A stretch of 64,000 bases of DNA from Anadara kagoshimensis. Its lineage: Eukaryota > Mollusca > Bivalvia > Arcoida > Arcidae. The position numbers were made by a program, and so were the translations under genes. Shown one piece after another: positions 11,110 through 36,645 of the stretch (position 1 is its first letter; each line of letters begins with the position of its first letter). The notes under the pieces are model-generated. The model was not told where the DNA came from, made no database searches, and worked only from the letters and a program-made list of their open reading frames with translations. The DNA lies in NCBI GenBank assembly GCA_021292105.1, contig CM037863.1, forward strand, positions 7,768,442 to 7,832,441, written 5' to 3'.

Positions 11110-11796
11110 AAATTTTAATGAGGAACAAAATTTGCACAGAGGAAAACCACTTCAGAAAATGATTTCTATCACTATCCAAGTTTTAACCCACAAACCTCAA
11201 CTTGGTAAGCCGTTAACAGTACAATTGGGTCATTGCTGTCCAAATTTGTATTACAGCAAAATGCAAGAAACTGAAGAACTAGTGCATAAAAATAATCCAA
11301 CCTGACGAAGACACAATATGAAAGCAACTAGGTTCCAGTTGTTCAAAGCTTGTCTATGGTTGGTTAGCCAAAATTTGTACACAATGTATTGTGTTTCATA
11401 TACATGTACAATTGTTATTATGAAATAGCAGCAGCTAAAGTCAAAACTGTATTTTTATAAATGATATTTTAAAATTTTCAAAACATTTTGAATTTTCACT
11501 TAGCCATTTGTTTGACCTATCATAACAGAGCTTTGAACAACACAGCCCCACATAGATTGGAAGTAACCAAATTAGTAAAACTCAACTCACTGAATTAATT
11601 TATATAAAATACTTTTTTATTTATATATATTATTCTTTAACAATTGTCATGAACAATATGCATAATAAGTTGAAAGGGCTTGTAAAGCTATAGATAAACA
11701 GTTTCATAGAAATGTCATCCTTCTCATGTAGATCATCATACCATTCAAAGACAGAGAGGAATTCTGACAAGGAGAATAGACAGAAAACAACAGAGC
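11110..11796. other. 3' flank of STT3A, no gene seen
   Basis: AT-rich sequence between convergent ASPH and STT3A. T-rich AATAAA complements on the minus strand near 11613-11625 and 12564 are candidate STT3A poly(A) signals. None can be preferred by eye. Confidence 0.35.
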
Positions 11797-12018
11797 ATAA
11801 TGGGTGTGGTTTTGTAATAATGGGTGTGGTTCTGTAACTATGGGAGTGGTTTCGTAACCCTGTTATTGGTTTTGTAAATATGGGATTGGTTTTGTAACTA
11901 TAGAAGTAATTTTGTAATCATTCCATTAGTTTTATAACAATGTTATTGGTGTTGTAACCATGGGAGTTGTTTTGTAACTATGGGTTTGGTTTTGTAACCA
12001 TGTTATTGATTTTGTAAC
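11797..12018. repeat. 21-bp minisatellite, about 10 units
   Basis: Degenerate units of ATGGGTGTGGTTTTGTAAT, with TTATTGGTTTTGTAACC variants, at about 21-base spacing. Probably inside or next to the STT3A 3' UTR. Confidence 0.85.
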
Positions 12019-12603
12019 ACTTGTATGTATATAAATAAGCGCAAAGTGGAACAGCCAATTTTTATACACATTAAATCAGTCCAAGGCAGACACTTTAATA
12101 ATTGTGAATCTTTTAGACAAAATTTTCTTTAAATGAGAAATATTAACTATTACTCAATGGCTTAATTTCCTAAAAGGGTACTAAGCTTCTTTTTTTCTAT
12201 TTTTAAAATTCTAAATGTGTCAGTTCACAAAGGCTTTGTGGTGTATGTGTACATGTATTCATGTATTTTGAGGATTTTTACTTTCAAATGGTTAGCACTA
12301 ACAATGGAGCTGATCTACACTAAATGGTTTAAATAGTAAGTTCAATGATCTGTATGACATTTGAGTTTGTTTTAAAGTCCATCATTTTTCAAAACTCAGA
12401 ATTTAAATAAACACCAAACACTCTTTATAAACTCTCGACAAAATGTCCAACAAACTACGGAAACTTCTAGTAAAATTCCAATTTTTTTCTGCAAACAAAT
12501 AATGATCTAATACTGTGAAAAATATTTATACTGATCTGTCGTAAGAATGGTACAATTGTCCAATTTATTTTATTTAAAAAAAAAGTCATTAATTTTCAGC
12601 AAA

Positions 12604-25282
<12,679 letters not shown>

Positions 25283-25289
25283 CTTTCAC
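25283..25289 (-). other. STT3A: 5' UTR part of the STT3A start exon
   Basis: Seven bases lie between a good acceptor (TTTTTGATAG on the minus strand) and the ATG at 25282. They contain an in-frame TGA. This implies at least one more upstream non-coding exon. Confidence 0.6.
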
Positions 25290-25509
25290 CTATCAAAAAT
25301 AAAAATTAAAACAGTACATATAAATGCTACACTACAGATATGGATATGTCTTGTTCGCTCTCCAGTGATTTTGTTATGGTTTTTAAAAACTACCTTCTGT
25401 CTTTTAAATTGGGAAAATTTTTTATCTATTTATATGTTTATCACTGTTGTTTTGGGAATTTTATTGGTCTAATTGGGAAATTCTAGTATTAGTCATTTTT
25501 TCCTTGGAG

Positions 25510-25805
25510 TTGAGTCGATGTAATGGTGTTTAACGTCCCAGTCAAGAATATTTCACTTATATCGAGACGTCGCCAGCTATAGGCGAAGGTGCAGAAATTT
25601 TGCCTGTGCATTGCGCTGATGGCATTATACAGCAGGGTTCTTTAGCGTGCCAAGCCCACCGTGACACGGGACCTCGTTTATTTCAAGTTCCCATCCGAAT
25701 GAACCGTGACTTTCATTTCGTAATGCTGAGTGCTTGGCGAAAGAACAGTCACTACCCACTTTCAAGTCTTGGGTCAGACCCGGCCGAGGATCGAACCCAC
25801 GACCT
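25510..25805 (-). mobile_element. tRNA-derived SINE, family A, young and head-truncated
   Basis: Minus orientation. The tRNA-like head is cut within the B box (GGATCGAACCCACGACCT at the right). The duplication ATTTTTTCCTTGGAG (25495-25509) / ATTTTTTCCATGGAG (25806-25820) has one mismatch. The SINE landed in a dispersed repeat, so it is younger than that repeat. CpG sites (GACGTCGCC, GGACCTCG) are still present, which suggests recent insertion. Confidence 0.88.
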
Positions 25806-26129
25806 ATTTTTTCCATGGAGAAACTACATTTATTCGGTAGTAATTTTATACAAACAAAATCACAGCTCTAATCAAAGTAATTTTACTCATTACAGAGATA
25901 AGGCTCAAATATTTTTAGTTGGGGCTCAGCTAAACAAGTTGTAATAGTAATCAACACCTAAAATATGTGAAATTAAGAGACCAAGACATAATTTACATAA
26001 TTATCAAGTACTTGTTAAATTACTTCAATACAGAAACAGAAAATTACATTAAAGAAAAATCTGTAAATAATATTTTTCACACTGAATGATTGATGTGCAT
26101 ACTCCTGTACTGGAAATTGGATTTTTACT

Positions 26130-26275
26130 TACTTTGAGCCGTCACCAGCTATATAGATGAAGTGGCAGAAATTTTTACCTTTGCATTGGGCTCTGGGCAA
26201 TGTGCAGTGAGGGTTCTTTAACGTGCCACACTGGCCTTAACACAGGACATCTGTTTTTAAGGTCTCTTTTAAAGG
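26130..26275 (-). mobile_element. SINE family A fragment
   Basis: GTCACCAGCTATATAGATGA, GGGTTCTTTAACGTGCCACA and AAGGTCTCTTTTAAAGGACC match the SINE body. Both ends are missing. A TA microsatellite follows. Confidence 0.6.
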
Positions 26276-26439
26276 ACCATATATATATATATATATATAT
26301 GTGTGTTATTTGTATCGCTAAACTTGCAAGTGTGAGACAGTTTGGTCAGTTTTTGCCAAGCATTTAGAAATGAAAGTTGACATATATATATTAAATATAG
26401 CAATGTATGCTTCGCATAGAAATTAAACGTTAAATCCCC

Positions 26440-26810
26440 AGGTGTTAGCGTGCAATATATACTGATATTTGCACGCTAACTTTGTTCCAGTCCGATGTTT
26501 ACTGAATCAATTTTTTCATATTGCATGCTTTGTCACATGACGCTGTCGTTTATGACGTCATATGATTGTTGTTGACGTCACCGCTGTGTTGTTTGTCATA
26601 TTGCACTAGTTCTTATATCCATATACAAGAACAGCGTAATATTTATGTATTGTACAACAAAATGGTATTTTACATGAAATACTTGACGGAAGTTAACGAA
26701 ATTTATTTTGCTATATAATAAAAGGGTTATTGAACTGATATTGTGAAATATTGTCCCTCGTTGACTCGGGGAAAATATTTCACGATATCAGTTCTATACA
26801 ACCCTATAAT
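26440..26810. mobile_element. Two nested hairpins, probable fold-back element
   Basis: GTTAGCGTGCAATATATACT faces ATTTGCACGCTAAC (26445-26482). ACTGATATTGTGAAATATT faces AATATTTCACGATATCAGT (26736-26794). The two may mark the ends of one element of about 350 bp; the intervening GTCATATGAC-rich part has no ORF. Confidence 0.5.
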
Positions 26811-27204
26811 ATCATAACTGGAGCAATAATGAATAATAGTAATTTAATCAACAGATTTATCATTTAAAGGCTGATGTTGATGTTTTTATAAAACTGGTGG
26901 GGATTTTTTTCTTTGATAAATTTGGCCGCCCCTCCTAAGGTCTATAGATCATGCAAATCTTGCATTTATTCCTAAAAGACCCAATATACATGACAGAGGA
27001 CGTAAAAAGTGCCGAATATACCGTTTTGTAGAGGTTATTGGCCTGACCGGCGAACATGCCGGGTGCCACATCATCAGTAAATGTGCAAACAAGAGTTTAA
27101 GTAAAAAGAGCGCCTATAACTGGCCATAAAATGCAACGATTCATTTAAAGGAAATAAAATGGGGACATGATCTTGCACGAATTGTCACATAAATTTGAAT
27201 TTAC

Positions 27205-27310
27205 CGATAAAGGCAACAAAACTATAAAACCACGTCTCCAGAAAACTTGTCAGCCACCCTGTTTTCTTTCCAAGTGGGCGAGGATGTTACACCAATTTTG
27301 ATTGGTTCAT
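27205..27310 (-). promoter_or_regulatory. Possible STT3A promoter and first non-coding exon
   Basis: On the minus strand the run AACCAATCAAAATTGGTG (about 27293-27310) places a CCAAT-type box on both strands. About 85 bases further on is a donor-like site, ATCG followed by GTAAAT, with the exon edge at 27205. Splicing from here to the acceptor at 25289 would give a short 5' UTR for STT3A. No TATA box is clear. This is inference from position and two weak signals. Confidence 0.3.
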
Positions 27311-27399
27311 CTGATATAGTGAAGTGACTATGTAGACGTAATCGTGTTCTTCATAAGCAGAGTCTCCTACACTTTTTCCTTTAAAAGATCTACCTAATT

Positions 27400-28264
27400 T
27401 TGGGGGGGGGGATATAACATTAAAATATTGATTTGTGAAGAACTAAGTTTTTCTAGGTAATGCTAATCAGAGAAATTTAATACATGATTATGTCAATGAA
27501 TATATTATGCTCCTATTTCGGCAATTTTATAATTAATATCCATTTTTGCTAAAATTTCCGGCATTTTCTTTCCAAAATATATAGGTATAGTTTTTCAACA
27601 TTTTTTTATGTTTGGTACGTGACTTCCATCGACAGAGAAGTGAGACCGAGTGCTCAGGAAGGTCAGTGCCTCAGGACTGTTTAGCTAGTACATCCAGTGC
27701 AATCCTGGACAGAGGCAGAATACTTATCGACAAATATTGAGATGACGACCACAAAACTTTAAGAGTGGCCTGATAAGCCTATGTGCAGACTTGCAACATC
27801 CGGGCCTAGGTCAACAAGTACTTGTTAGCAGCTTCAAGCGGCTTTGTTGTACTATTTATTTATTTATTTATTTATTTATTAGTCCTTTTTTATATTCTCT
27901 ATTGATCATTACTTTTTCCTCTTAGTCAAATCAACGATGACGGATTTTGTTAAAAAATTGTACTTTTCAGTGGATTTTTTATTTATTTATTTTGTTTCAA
28001 AAAAGACTTTTAATTATATCAAAAAAGCTTTGAAAAGCAACTATAGATATAGGATGTGTTAATTTTGTCATATACTCTAAAAAAAAATAAATTAAAGAAT
28101 GGTAGATCTCCCCTCAGTTATAGAAAATTACGATACAACTACTCAGTGTCAGCAATACAGATATATTTTTCACATGGTCCCATAGTCTGATAGTTCAATG
28201 AGATTTTCACGTAATATGTTAAAATTATCTATCAGCTAGAAATTATAATTCTATTACTTTTAAC
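27400..28264. other. Intergenic, no gene seen
   Basis: AT-rich with a TTTA microsatellite at 27855-27885. No exon, RNA gene or inverted repeat of note. Confidence 0.4.
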
Positions 28265-28267
28265 ACG

Positions 28268-28408
<141 letters not shown>

Positions 28409-29100
28409 TATTCTAATGTCTGGACTTCCTAAAATGCTTATAAAATTAATTTTGCGGTTTGTTTTGTTTTGTTTTTTTTTTTTTTTTGTGTGTGTTTTTG
28501 TGTTGTCATTGTTTTTGGAATCAATACACAGATAAGCACTGATTGGAAAATTTCGGTAAAGACTCTGAGTTTTAATCTAACAATTGCCTTATCATTTTAT
28601 ATATATATATATATTTTTTTTGTCTTATGTTAAATTAAAGGTAACCGTTGTGGATAATGTGCATAAAATTGTGCGAATAGGTTTACCAGTTATCGTCTTT
28701 CAATAAAGTTGTAAGCTTGTCTTTCATTGGTTAATTTCCTAATGACCCTGGGGTCATATACACGCTCACGAAAGTAAACCACTCTCTATTATAGTTCTGT
28801 CACGATTGTTTATGATAGAAATTGGATGGTTGGGTTTTCACAAGGATTGCTAAATGCATTTTAACCGTTTTCTGCCGATTGTGAGCAGAAGGTATGTATA
28901 CCTATTTAATGTTTATGTGTCAGATAAATTGATTATTGAGACACATTTTTCAGTGTCTGCATCATTTGATGATGGTGAGTGGTTTTGACAAATCAATAAT
29001 TTATTTATTTAGTATTTTTACAACAGCTACTGTGATTTTCTTAGATCTTGATTCAACCCACTGACGACATTTTTTGGTATAAACAATCTTGATTGATTGC

Positions 29101-29104
29101 AGTC

Positions 29105-29150
<46 letters not shown>

Positions 29151-29250
29151 TCTCTGTCTCTCTCTCTCTGTCTCTGTCTCTCTCTCACACACGCACACAC
29201 ACACACACATCTCTCTCTCTCCTCTCACACACACACGTACACACACATGT
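29101..29250. repeat. (CT)n then (CA)n compound microsatellite
   Basis: CT-rich and CA-rich runs with G interruptions. The ORFs in several frames here are low-complexity artefacts. It abuts the SINE head at about 29254. Confidence 0.97.
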
Positions 29251-29253
29251 TGC

Positions 29254-29712
29254 TCATTTGGAAGAGTGCTCACTATGTGGGATCATGGATTATAACCCTG
29301 ACTGGGTCTGACCAAGACTTGAACATATCAAAAAAAAAAAAAAAAAAAATTAAATCACAAAAAAAGACTTGAACATATCAGTAGGTACTAATTAAGGGTA
29401 GTAAATATTCTTTTGTCAAGCACTCAGCATTTAGAAATGAAAGTGATGCAGTCCTGCAGAAGAGACTATAAAAACCAATGCCCATTTGACATTAGCCAAC
29501 CTAGTGTAGTTGGCAAATGGGCATTGGTTTATAAAGTCTACCCTGTGTCAGGGCAGGCATTGCACATTCAATAACCCTCCCTACACATTAATTGTCATGA
29601 ATGCACTGCAAAGATAACAAATTCTGCCATTTCACCTATAGCCGATGCATGGCATCTAGATATAAGTGATTTATTCTTGACTGGAACGTTAAACCCTATT
29701 CTGTCAATCAAT
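29254..29712 (+). mobile_element. tRNA-derived SINE, family A, with A-run and internal hairpin
   Basis: The head starts near GCTCATTTGGAAGAGTGCTC. The segment GACCAAGACTTGAACATATC occurs twice around an A-run, marking a small duplication. AAACCAATGCCCATTT and its complement (29472-29532) make a hairpin not seen in other copies. The tail ends CAATCAATC. Confidence 0.7.
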
Positions 29713-29941
29713 CTCTCTCTTTTGAAATCTTTCTCATATTTCTAAGGCTCAGTATATGTCTAACTGCCTCTGCTATATTGGTGATATCTTGATATAAGTG
29801 GAGCAACTTTTAATGGGTATTAAAACTTATAATTACCAGTATAATCACAGTACACAAGGACAGATTCTTGGTCAGCAATTTGGCATAATATACATCTCTG
29901 ACCAATTCTTATTGCCATCTGACCAAGGATTCATTACTGTA

Positions 29942-30850
29942 TCTCCTTTTGACAAATAGAGTTGTCATTGATGAGAATTTGAATATTGATTTATCAACTG
30001 ATAAACATATCGATAAATCAATATATCGAAATATCAGAAAAGTGATTAAAATAGTTTATTTTTTTATTGAATCTTTAATAGACAGATTATTTTTCACCAT
30101 ATCTGGTGTCATCTTAAATGTTTCCCATATAAAATGCACTACATGTATATATATAAAGTCAAAGATAAACCCAATTACATGTATGCATTTGATAAAAGCC
30201 CGATTTCTCTGTCCTTTTACAGACCGTCACCAAGGACAGATTCTTCGTACTGCTAAGCAATCTGGCGCATCTATTGACAAAGTCCCATTTCCGTCTGACC
30301 AATGTATCTCCTTTTGACAAAATTACTAAGACAACTGATTGTCTATCAAAGCATTTATTATGAAAGCCTAATTTCTCTGTCTTTCTGCTGACCATCACCA
30401 TGGACAGATTCTCGGAACTGCTAAGCAATCTGGCACATCTATCTCTGACCATGTCGTATTTCCATCTGACCAAGGATACACCAATATATCTCCTTTTGAC
30501 AAAGGCTACTAAGACAACTGACTGTATCTCAAAGCATTTGATGAAAGCCCAATTTCTCTGTCTTTCTGCTGACCATCACCATAGACAGATTCTCGGTACC
30601 ACTTAGCAATCTGGCTAATCTATCTCTGACCATGTCATATTTCCATCTGACCAAGGATACACCAATATATCTCCTTTTGACAAGGCTACTAAGACAACTG
30701 ACTGTATCTCAAAACATTTGATGAAAGTTCAATTTCTCTGTCCTACTGACTGTCACCAAGGACAGACTCTCGGGAAGCAATCTAACTTACATTTGTATCT
30801 ATCTCTGACCACTCAGATCTCTGAGTCTGTTGCAATCTGACCAAGGACAC
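29942..30850. repeat. About 181-bp tandem satellite, about 5 units
   Basis: Blocks CTCCTTTTGACAAA (29942, 30308, 30490, 30671) and CTGACCATCACCATGGACAG recur at about 181-183 base steps. Long reading frames on both strands come from the array and resemble no known protein. Confidence 0.85.
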
Positions 30851-30857
30851 ACCACCG

Positions 30858-31099
30858 TATAAGCAAACAGAATTGACCTGTTCGCTTGACCTTTAATTTA
30901 AATATTAATAATGACGAGTACATTTATATATATGGGGAAAGTACATGTTTATTTTATCTACATAATAAGAATCACTAAGCACAAACACTGTCCTTGTATG
31001 AACTGTGAATCCTAACACTACCCATGTAATGGGTGGATTCTCCTATATAAATATTCCTAATGAAAGGTCAAGCAGACAGGTCAATGTTGTTGGACTATA
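30858..31099. mobile_element. Fold-back MITE, family D
   Basis: The inverted ends GACCTGTTCGCTTGACCTTT and AAAGGTCAAGCAGACAGGTC flank the shared core (CACTACCCATGTAATGGGT). It directly follows the 181-bp array. Confidence 0.8.
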
Positions 31100-31264
31100 T
31101 CTATACATCAAATCAATACATATATACATTGTAGTATAAAGATGTAAAGTGTTATTATAGTACAGCTCGGCATTGATTAACTCCGCCACCATCACTCGCT
31201 GAGTCGCTGACTGTAACACATGATGACCAGCCTAGCCGTCTTGTATACATATATATACATTCCT

Positions 31265-31905
31265 AGATTATTGATTTTCTTCTTTACATCCCATTTTTCT
31301 CTTTATGAAAACAATATACAATGAATATATTACATTTTTTTTATATAAAAAAAGTACTGTGTTAATAATCTCCCTTTGTGATGTGACAAAAAAATAGAGT
31401 AAATTAATAAATCTTGAAAAAGAGAGTGACACTATATTGTATTAAGCCACATCAGCATCAATTTAGCTATCAGCAACTAAAATCTTTAAGGAAAATCTTG
31501 AGAGAAATCATAACCATTCTATCCCCATTTTTCTCTTTTACAACATCAATATACATTGAATATAACAAGTTTTATTTTTTTGTAAAAAGTACAATGTAAA
31601 TAATCTCCCCTTGTGATGTGACCAAAAAATAGAGTCTTAAAAAAGTGAGTACTGGTAACTTTTACATGTAGTTCAAAGCTCAATCAGCATTATTTCAGGT
31701 ATTCGTGGCTAAAATCTTGGAAAAAGAATCTTGAAAAATTATAACCATTTCTATCCCGTTTTTCTATTAACGACATCAATATACATTGAATATAACAAGA
31801 TTTTTTTGTAAAAAGTGCCGTGTGAATTATCTCCCCTTGTGACTTGACGAAAAAATATTCTAAATCAATAAACCTTGAAAAAGTGAGCAAATTGTTATAA
31901 CAGAG
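31265..31905. repeat. About 230-bp tandem repeat, 3 units
   Basis: AATCTCCCCTTGTGATGTGA and CAATATACATTGAATATAAC recur at about 31368, 31604 and 31833. No coding sign. Confidence 0.8.
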
Positions 31906-32417
31906 TATTTTAATTTAAGATACTCACAGCTAAAATATAAATGTAATAAACATTTCTTTGAGGTGTATTAACTTAGTTACTTACTGATATTGTTGTAAAC
32001 TGACCCTTACCATGCCTACAAAACAAAAAATTTGAATTTTGTCTGCAAATATGATTATCTGAATTTCTCATTCTGAAGTTTTCTATCACCTAAAATTAGT
32101 TTCTGAATTTTTTAAAACAATTTTACCGTATTTGTATTATGAATTGTGTCTGAAAATTTTAAATTCATTCTGAAAATGTAAAATTGTCAAAATTAGGTCA
32201 AAATTGAGAAAAATTCAGAACAAAATTCAGACTTTTTTCATGACGGTAGCATAGATAATGTAATAAATGGAAGTCTGACATGTGATTGGCGTCGTTAAAC
32301 ACTGTGTTGCAAACACTCGGTTGAATGTTTAAAAGTTTTTTGGTTTTTTTTTCAATCCTGACTGAGGTATAACATTTAGGGATAGACAAGTGAAACTTGA
32401 CATACAAATATCAAAGC

Positions 32418-32690
32418 CCTATTTTATTGAGAGGTGAAAACGGTAACACAGAATGTGTTTTTCTTGGCCTTAATCAAATTAATCACAGTGTTTTCAAAAA
32501 AGTCTTACCAGCTTACTCCATTTTATTGATAGGTGAAATTTGAAACACAGAATTTATTTTCTTGGCCTTAATCATCTTTCTAGAAGTAATCTACCTAGAC
32601 ATTGTACTTGCCCTATTTTAATCAGAGGTGAAATTTGAAACACAGAATTTGTTTTTCTTGGTCTTAAATTAATCTTGGTATATCATAATA
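32418..32690. repeat. About 100-bp tandem repeat, 3 units
   Basis: AGAGGTGAAATTTGAAACAC followed by TTTTTCTTGGCCTTAA recurs three times. Confidence 0.8.
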
Positions 32691-32884
32691 AATAATATAA
32701 TTAAATGGTTCAAAGCCAGTACTAGATTTATACATGCATAAATTGCATCAGTATTACTATAAATATTGTATTATTGCATGTCATTACTATTATAAAACTT
32801 TTCCTCTCCTGCATATTTTTGAGTGGAGTGAGATAATGTTGTTTTATGCCCTAGTCAAGAGTATTTTGCTGATACAATGTATCT

Positions 32885-33215
32885 CACTCAAGCAACCACT
32901 GTGATAGCTCATTTAGTAGAGTGGTTGTGCTTGGTATGTGGGAGGTTGTAGGTTTAAACCCAGTCTGGGTCTTACAAAGACTTGAAAATAGATGGTGACT
33001 GTTCACCAAGCACTCAGCATTTCAAAATAATAGTCACAAGGTCCTTCGATAGTGACTTTAAAAACCGATGCCCTGTATCATGGCAGGTGTGGCATGTTTA
33101 AGAACTTGCCTTGCACATTGCCCTGAGTGCACTGCAAAGGTTAAAAGGTCGCTTTACCTATAGCTGGTGATATCTCAATATACATGTAATATTCTTGACT
33201 GGGATGTAAAATCCC

Positions 33216-33235
<20 letters not shown>
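32885..33235 (+). mobile_element. tRNA-derived SINE, family A, full length
   Basis: Head GATAGCTCATTTAGTAGAGT, then GGTTGTAGGTTTAAACCC. The body matches the 47572 copy. The tail is CAATCAATC, which runs straight into the compound microsatellite. Confidence 0.8.
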
Positions 33236-33257
<22 letters not shown>

Positions 33258-33345
33258 GCCATCCATCCATCCATCCATCCATCCATCCATCCATCCATCA
33301 ATCATGCAATCAATCATGCAATCAATCAATCATGCAATCTCTCAA
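33218..33345. repeat. (CAAT)n(CATC)n compound microsatellite at a SINE tail
   Basis: The SINE tail expands as CAAT, switches to CATC, then degenerates to CAATCATG. The switch inside one run suggests successive mutations during expansion. Confidence 0.95.
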
Positions 33346-33499
33346 GCAGATCTTGTTGTGATAAAGTTTGTTAATTCACTTGCCAGAGGGTTTCAAAGGT
33401 TAGTGGTTTTTCTCTAGGCACTCCAGTTTTCTCCACCATACTTGAACTGATGTCTTTGATGTATGTGAGAAACTTTTGACTAGGGTGTCTAGCTTTACT

Positions 33500-33849
33500 C
33501 TACTGTATTCTTATTGGAATTGATCACATTCAGATTACACTGTCATTTTTCATTCTAGGATTTTTCAGCAGAAGCCATTTTTAAGAACTTTCCTCTAAAA
33601 CACCAAAACATCTACCCACTGAGGCCTAAACAATGGGGGCCATTTGGCAAAATTCTAAAATGGACACTGCACTATAGCTAAAAGTAGTATAATATTGAAG
33701 AAGGTAAAGGGATAACACAAGTGAACAATGTTGGTCTAGGTCCATTGTTGTCAAGTTGGACCTAGTAATAACTATAGTGGACTAGGACTGGCAAGTTTGA
33801 TGTGTAAAGGGATGACACTGATGACACATGTTGGTACAGGTCAGTTTTG
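33500..33849. other. Intergenic, no gene seen
   Basis: A loose internal duplication (AAGGGATGACAC... GTTGGT at about 33708 and 33808). Otherwise nothing was recognised. Confidence 0.4.
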
Positions 33850-34018
33850 GTAACAGTCTATGTTTCCATTCCCAGTAGCCAAAATCGCTATTTGCTACTA
33901 ATTTCTGAGGATTTCTTTCATAAAGTAACCTATTTTAGAAAAAATACTTTAAAAAGGACTATATTTTCACAAATTTAGAAAATGTGGCTACTAATTATTT
34001 TAAATTTATGGAAACCTA
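33850..34018. mobile_element. Dispersed element with GTTTCCAT ends
   Basis: TATGTTTCCATTCCCAGTAG at one end and AATTTATGGAAACCTA at the other. An inverted copy is at 50256-50424. The ends are short inverted repeats. Confidence 0.65.
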
Positions 34019-34414
34019 GTAATAGTTAGACCTAAAAACTACATGTATGGGCTACTACCGGTACTTCTAAAAATCCTAGTTTTGACTGAAAAAGTCTGAA
34101 AATGATGGAATCCATGTCAAGTAATTCTTATTTCAATAAAATGAAAAAAAATTATATTAAGGGTGGGTTGGGGATAAAACAGGTAGTCCTACTATGGGCC
34201 AACTTTAGTGGTATCACGTACCCTTTACTTTAATCACTTTTTGGTACATTAAATAAAATATTGGTTCTGAAGAGAAATTTATATATTGCTTCGTTATCAA
34301 GTGATGAATATTGTATAAGATTAAATTATTGATTTGTGTTCAGATTTCCATGGCGATTCAATTATCTCGAGTCTTGTACATGTAACTATGGCAATACTTG
34401 TCAAGGTGAGATGG

Positions 34415-34650
34415 ATGTTTGTTAGTAATGGCCGTCTTTGTAAATTACAAAATGATGACCAATCAAAATTGATTTTTTTGTAATTCATAACCAATGTTTC
34501 TAATAATGACCGTCTGTGTAAATTACAAAAAAATAACCAATCAAAATTGATTTCCGTGACTTCACCAAAGTAATTAAATTATAACCGATGTTTGCAATAA
34601 TGGCCGTCTTTGTAAATTACAAAATTATGCTGTGACCAATCATAATGATT
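34415..34650. repeat. About 80-bp tandem repeat, 3 units
   Basis: ATGGCCGTCTTTGTAAATTA and CCAATCAAAATTGATTT recur three times. Each unit carries a CCAAT/ATTGA fold-back. Confidence 0.8.
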
Positions 34651-34659
34651 CTTAGAGGT

Positions 34660-36000
34660 TCATTGATTCCTTCTTGTTTAATGGGAAGTGTATTGTTTAA
34701 CGGGAAGTCAGCGATGCTATTTTTGGTCCATATAGCAGTAATGATCTGATATATTTATCTGGGATAGTAGAACGAGTTGCCTAACATATGGACAGGTATT
34801 ACTTGATAACCAGGTAGAGATATTTAATTTAAAAGCCGTGACAACATTAATCCTGATGTAGTTAGTCGGTATTATAAACTGCCATCTATAAATAATGGTA
34901 CAAATCTATATTGTCATAGGTTTATATTGTAATCATCATGTCAAATTTCATTCATATACCAGTAATTGAAATGTTGAATACATGTATGCTACAAACTTAT
35001 TTTATTGAAAAGCAAATTTCTTGTTGGAAACAAATTTTTCAGGATACAAACTCTACAATTTAATTTTGTGAAAATGTTCAGTCTGTAAACATATATAATT
35101 ATTTATGGATGGAAAGCAGTGTATATACCTGATGATTATTATTACTTATGATAGGTACCAGCCTACCAGGATATATTTGTAGATAAGAACTTCATTTATT
35201 TTCATATACACAGGTAAGCAATAATATTCTTATAAAAATGCAGCAGTTATTTTGCTACCTTTCTTTTGCAATGATCTTTTCACTATGGATTTTGAAAATG
35301 TGCAAATTTAATTATGATCGCTTAAGAAAATTTGGAATACACCTTTGCAAACTACTGGAGATTTTGATGTATTTGCAGTGAGATCCTCACTCACAGTCTG
35401 TCCATCTGACCGAATTCGAGTTCCTAATTTTAGAATTCATTTCTAATTCTTACAAATTTCCTAAGATGGGAGGGGGAGGGGTGGGGATTTGGGTAGCATC
35501 CTTTTTTGCATCTTTCCATCTGAAATAATTGGGTTCTTACATGTATTTCATGTTCACTAGTCAACTCATCCTAATTTAGTTTTCCTTTCATATGATTGCA
35601 AATTTGTATACCGGAATATTTGATTTAAATTCTTGAATAAAGTTATGATAATTTCTATATTTTTCTTTAAGTTTTTGATACATCATATTTGAATTAGTTC
35701 ATTTCTTAAATTAAAGGTCACTGACATTTTTATGGATTTCATTTTCACAGGTAGATGAGAAAACTTATATTGTATTTACAGTATTAACATGGTATATCTC
35801 ATCTGGCCTTTTAAGCTCTAAGAGCCCTAAAGACATTATTTGTCATCTGATAAATTTAACCTTTAAATTTCTGGTTTGTGTTTTATGTTCATTATATTTA
35901 CAATATGACTGTACCTGTCTTCAATGAAACATACAGAAGCAATTGTATTTCAATTCCCAATGAAACACAATGGGGGTCATGACCCTTGATGTGTATCAAT
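34660..36000. other. Intergenic, no gene seen
   Basis: A donor-like CACAGGTAAGC at about 35210 is the only splice-type signal noted. No exon can be supported. Confidence 0.35.
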
Positions 36001-36404
36001 CAGTCACCTAAGCTGTAAGAGTTGCTTTGAAGTTGTAAGAGTACACTTCTGATCACTCGACCAGAAGTCTGCGAGATGAGCTGTGAATCTCTAAGCATGA
36101 AGTGATATTGGTGGCCAAGTGTTCTAAAGTGTGTCTCAGCGATTTCAGTAGAAGCCAGCAACCAGCAAAACCTGTTGTCTACTTTGGTATTTCTACACTT
36201 TGTCTGGTGCCTACTTTCATTCATCAGTATTACATTTATATAGAATTACAACTGAATTTGCTGTCTACTCCAGAAAACTTGTCGGCTACTTTAAAATCTG
36301 TTGAAAGGGCTGGTGTCTTAAAGATCACATCACCTATCACTGAATCCTACTCAGGACATTTGTCAGTACATTTGTCGAAAGACTAGTTTTCTCAGGCAGG
36401 GGTT

Positions 36405-36645
36405 CAAAATTCCCTGGGTCCGAGGTCCAGGACCTATTGATTTTGCTTTGGGACCCTTGATATTTAAACTGTAAAAGTCCTATGGACCTTCCAGAATAAT
36501 CCTACCTTTTATATATAACAATATAACTACATATGGATCTTTAAATTTTGATATTGGACTTTCAAAATTTTATGTGGGACCTTCAAAAAATAAAGTTAAA
36601 AAGTCATGGACCTTCCATTTCAAAACATAATTTTGAACCTCTGCT
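36405..36645. repeat. Dispersed repeat, GGACCTGG family
   Basis: GGGTTCAAAATTCCCTGGGT, GGGACCCTTGATATTTAAAC and CCTTCAAAAAATAAAG match 21885-22130. Confidence 0.65.

Noticed and set aside
29001-29372. Overlapping frames rich in Ser/Leu or Arg/Glu
   Set aside because: Translations of the CT/CA microsatellite.
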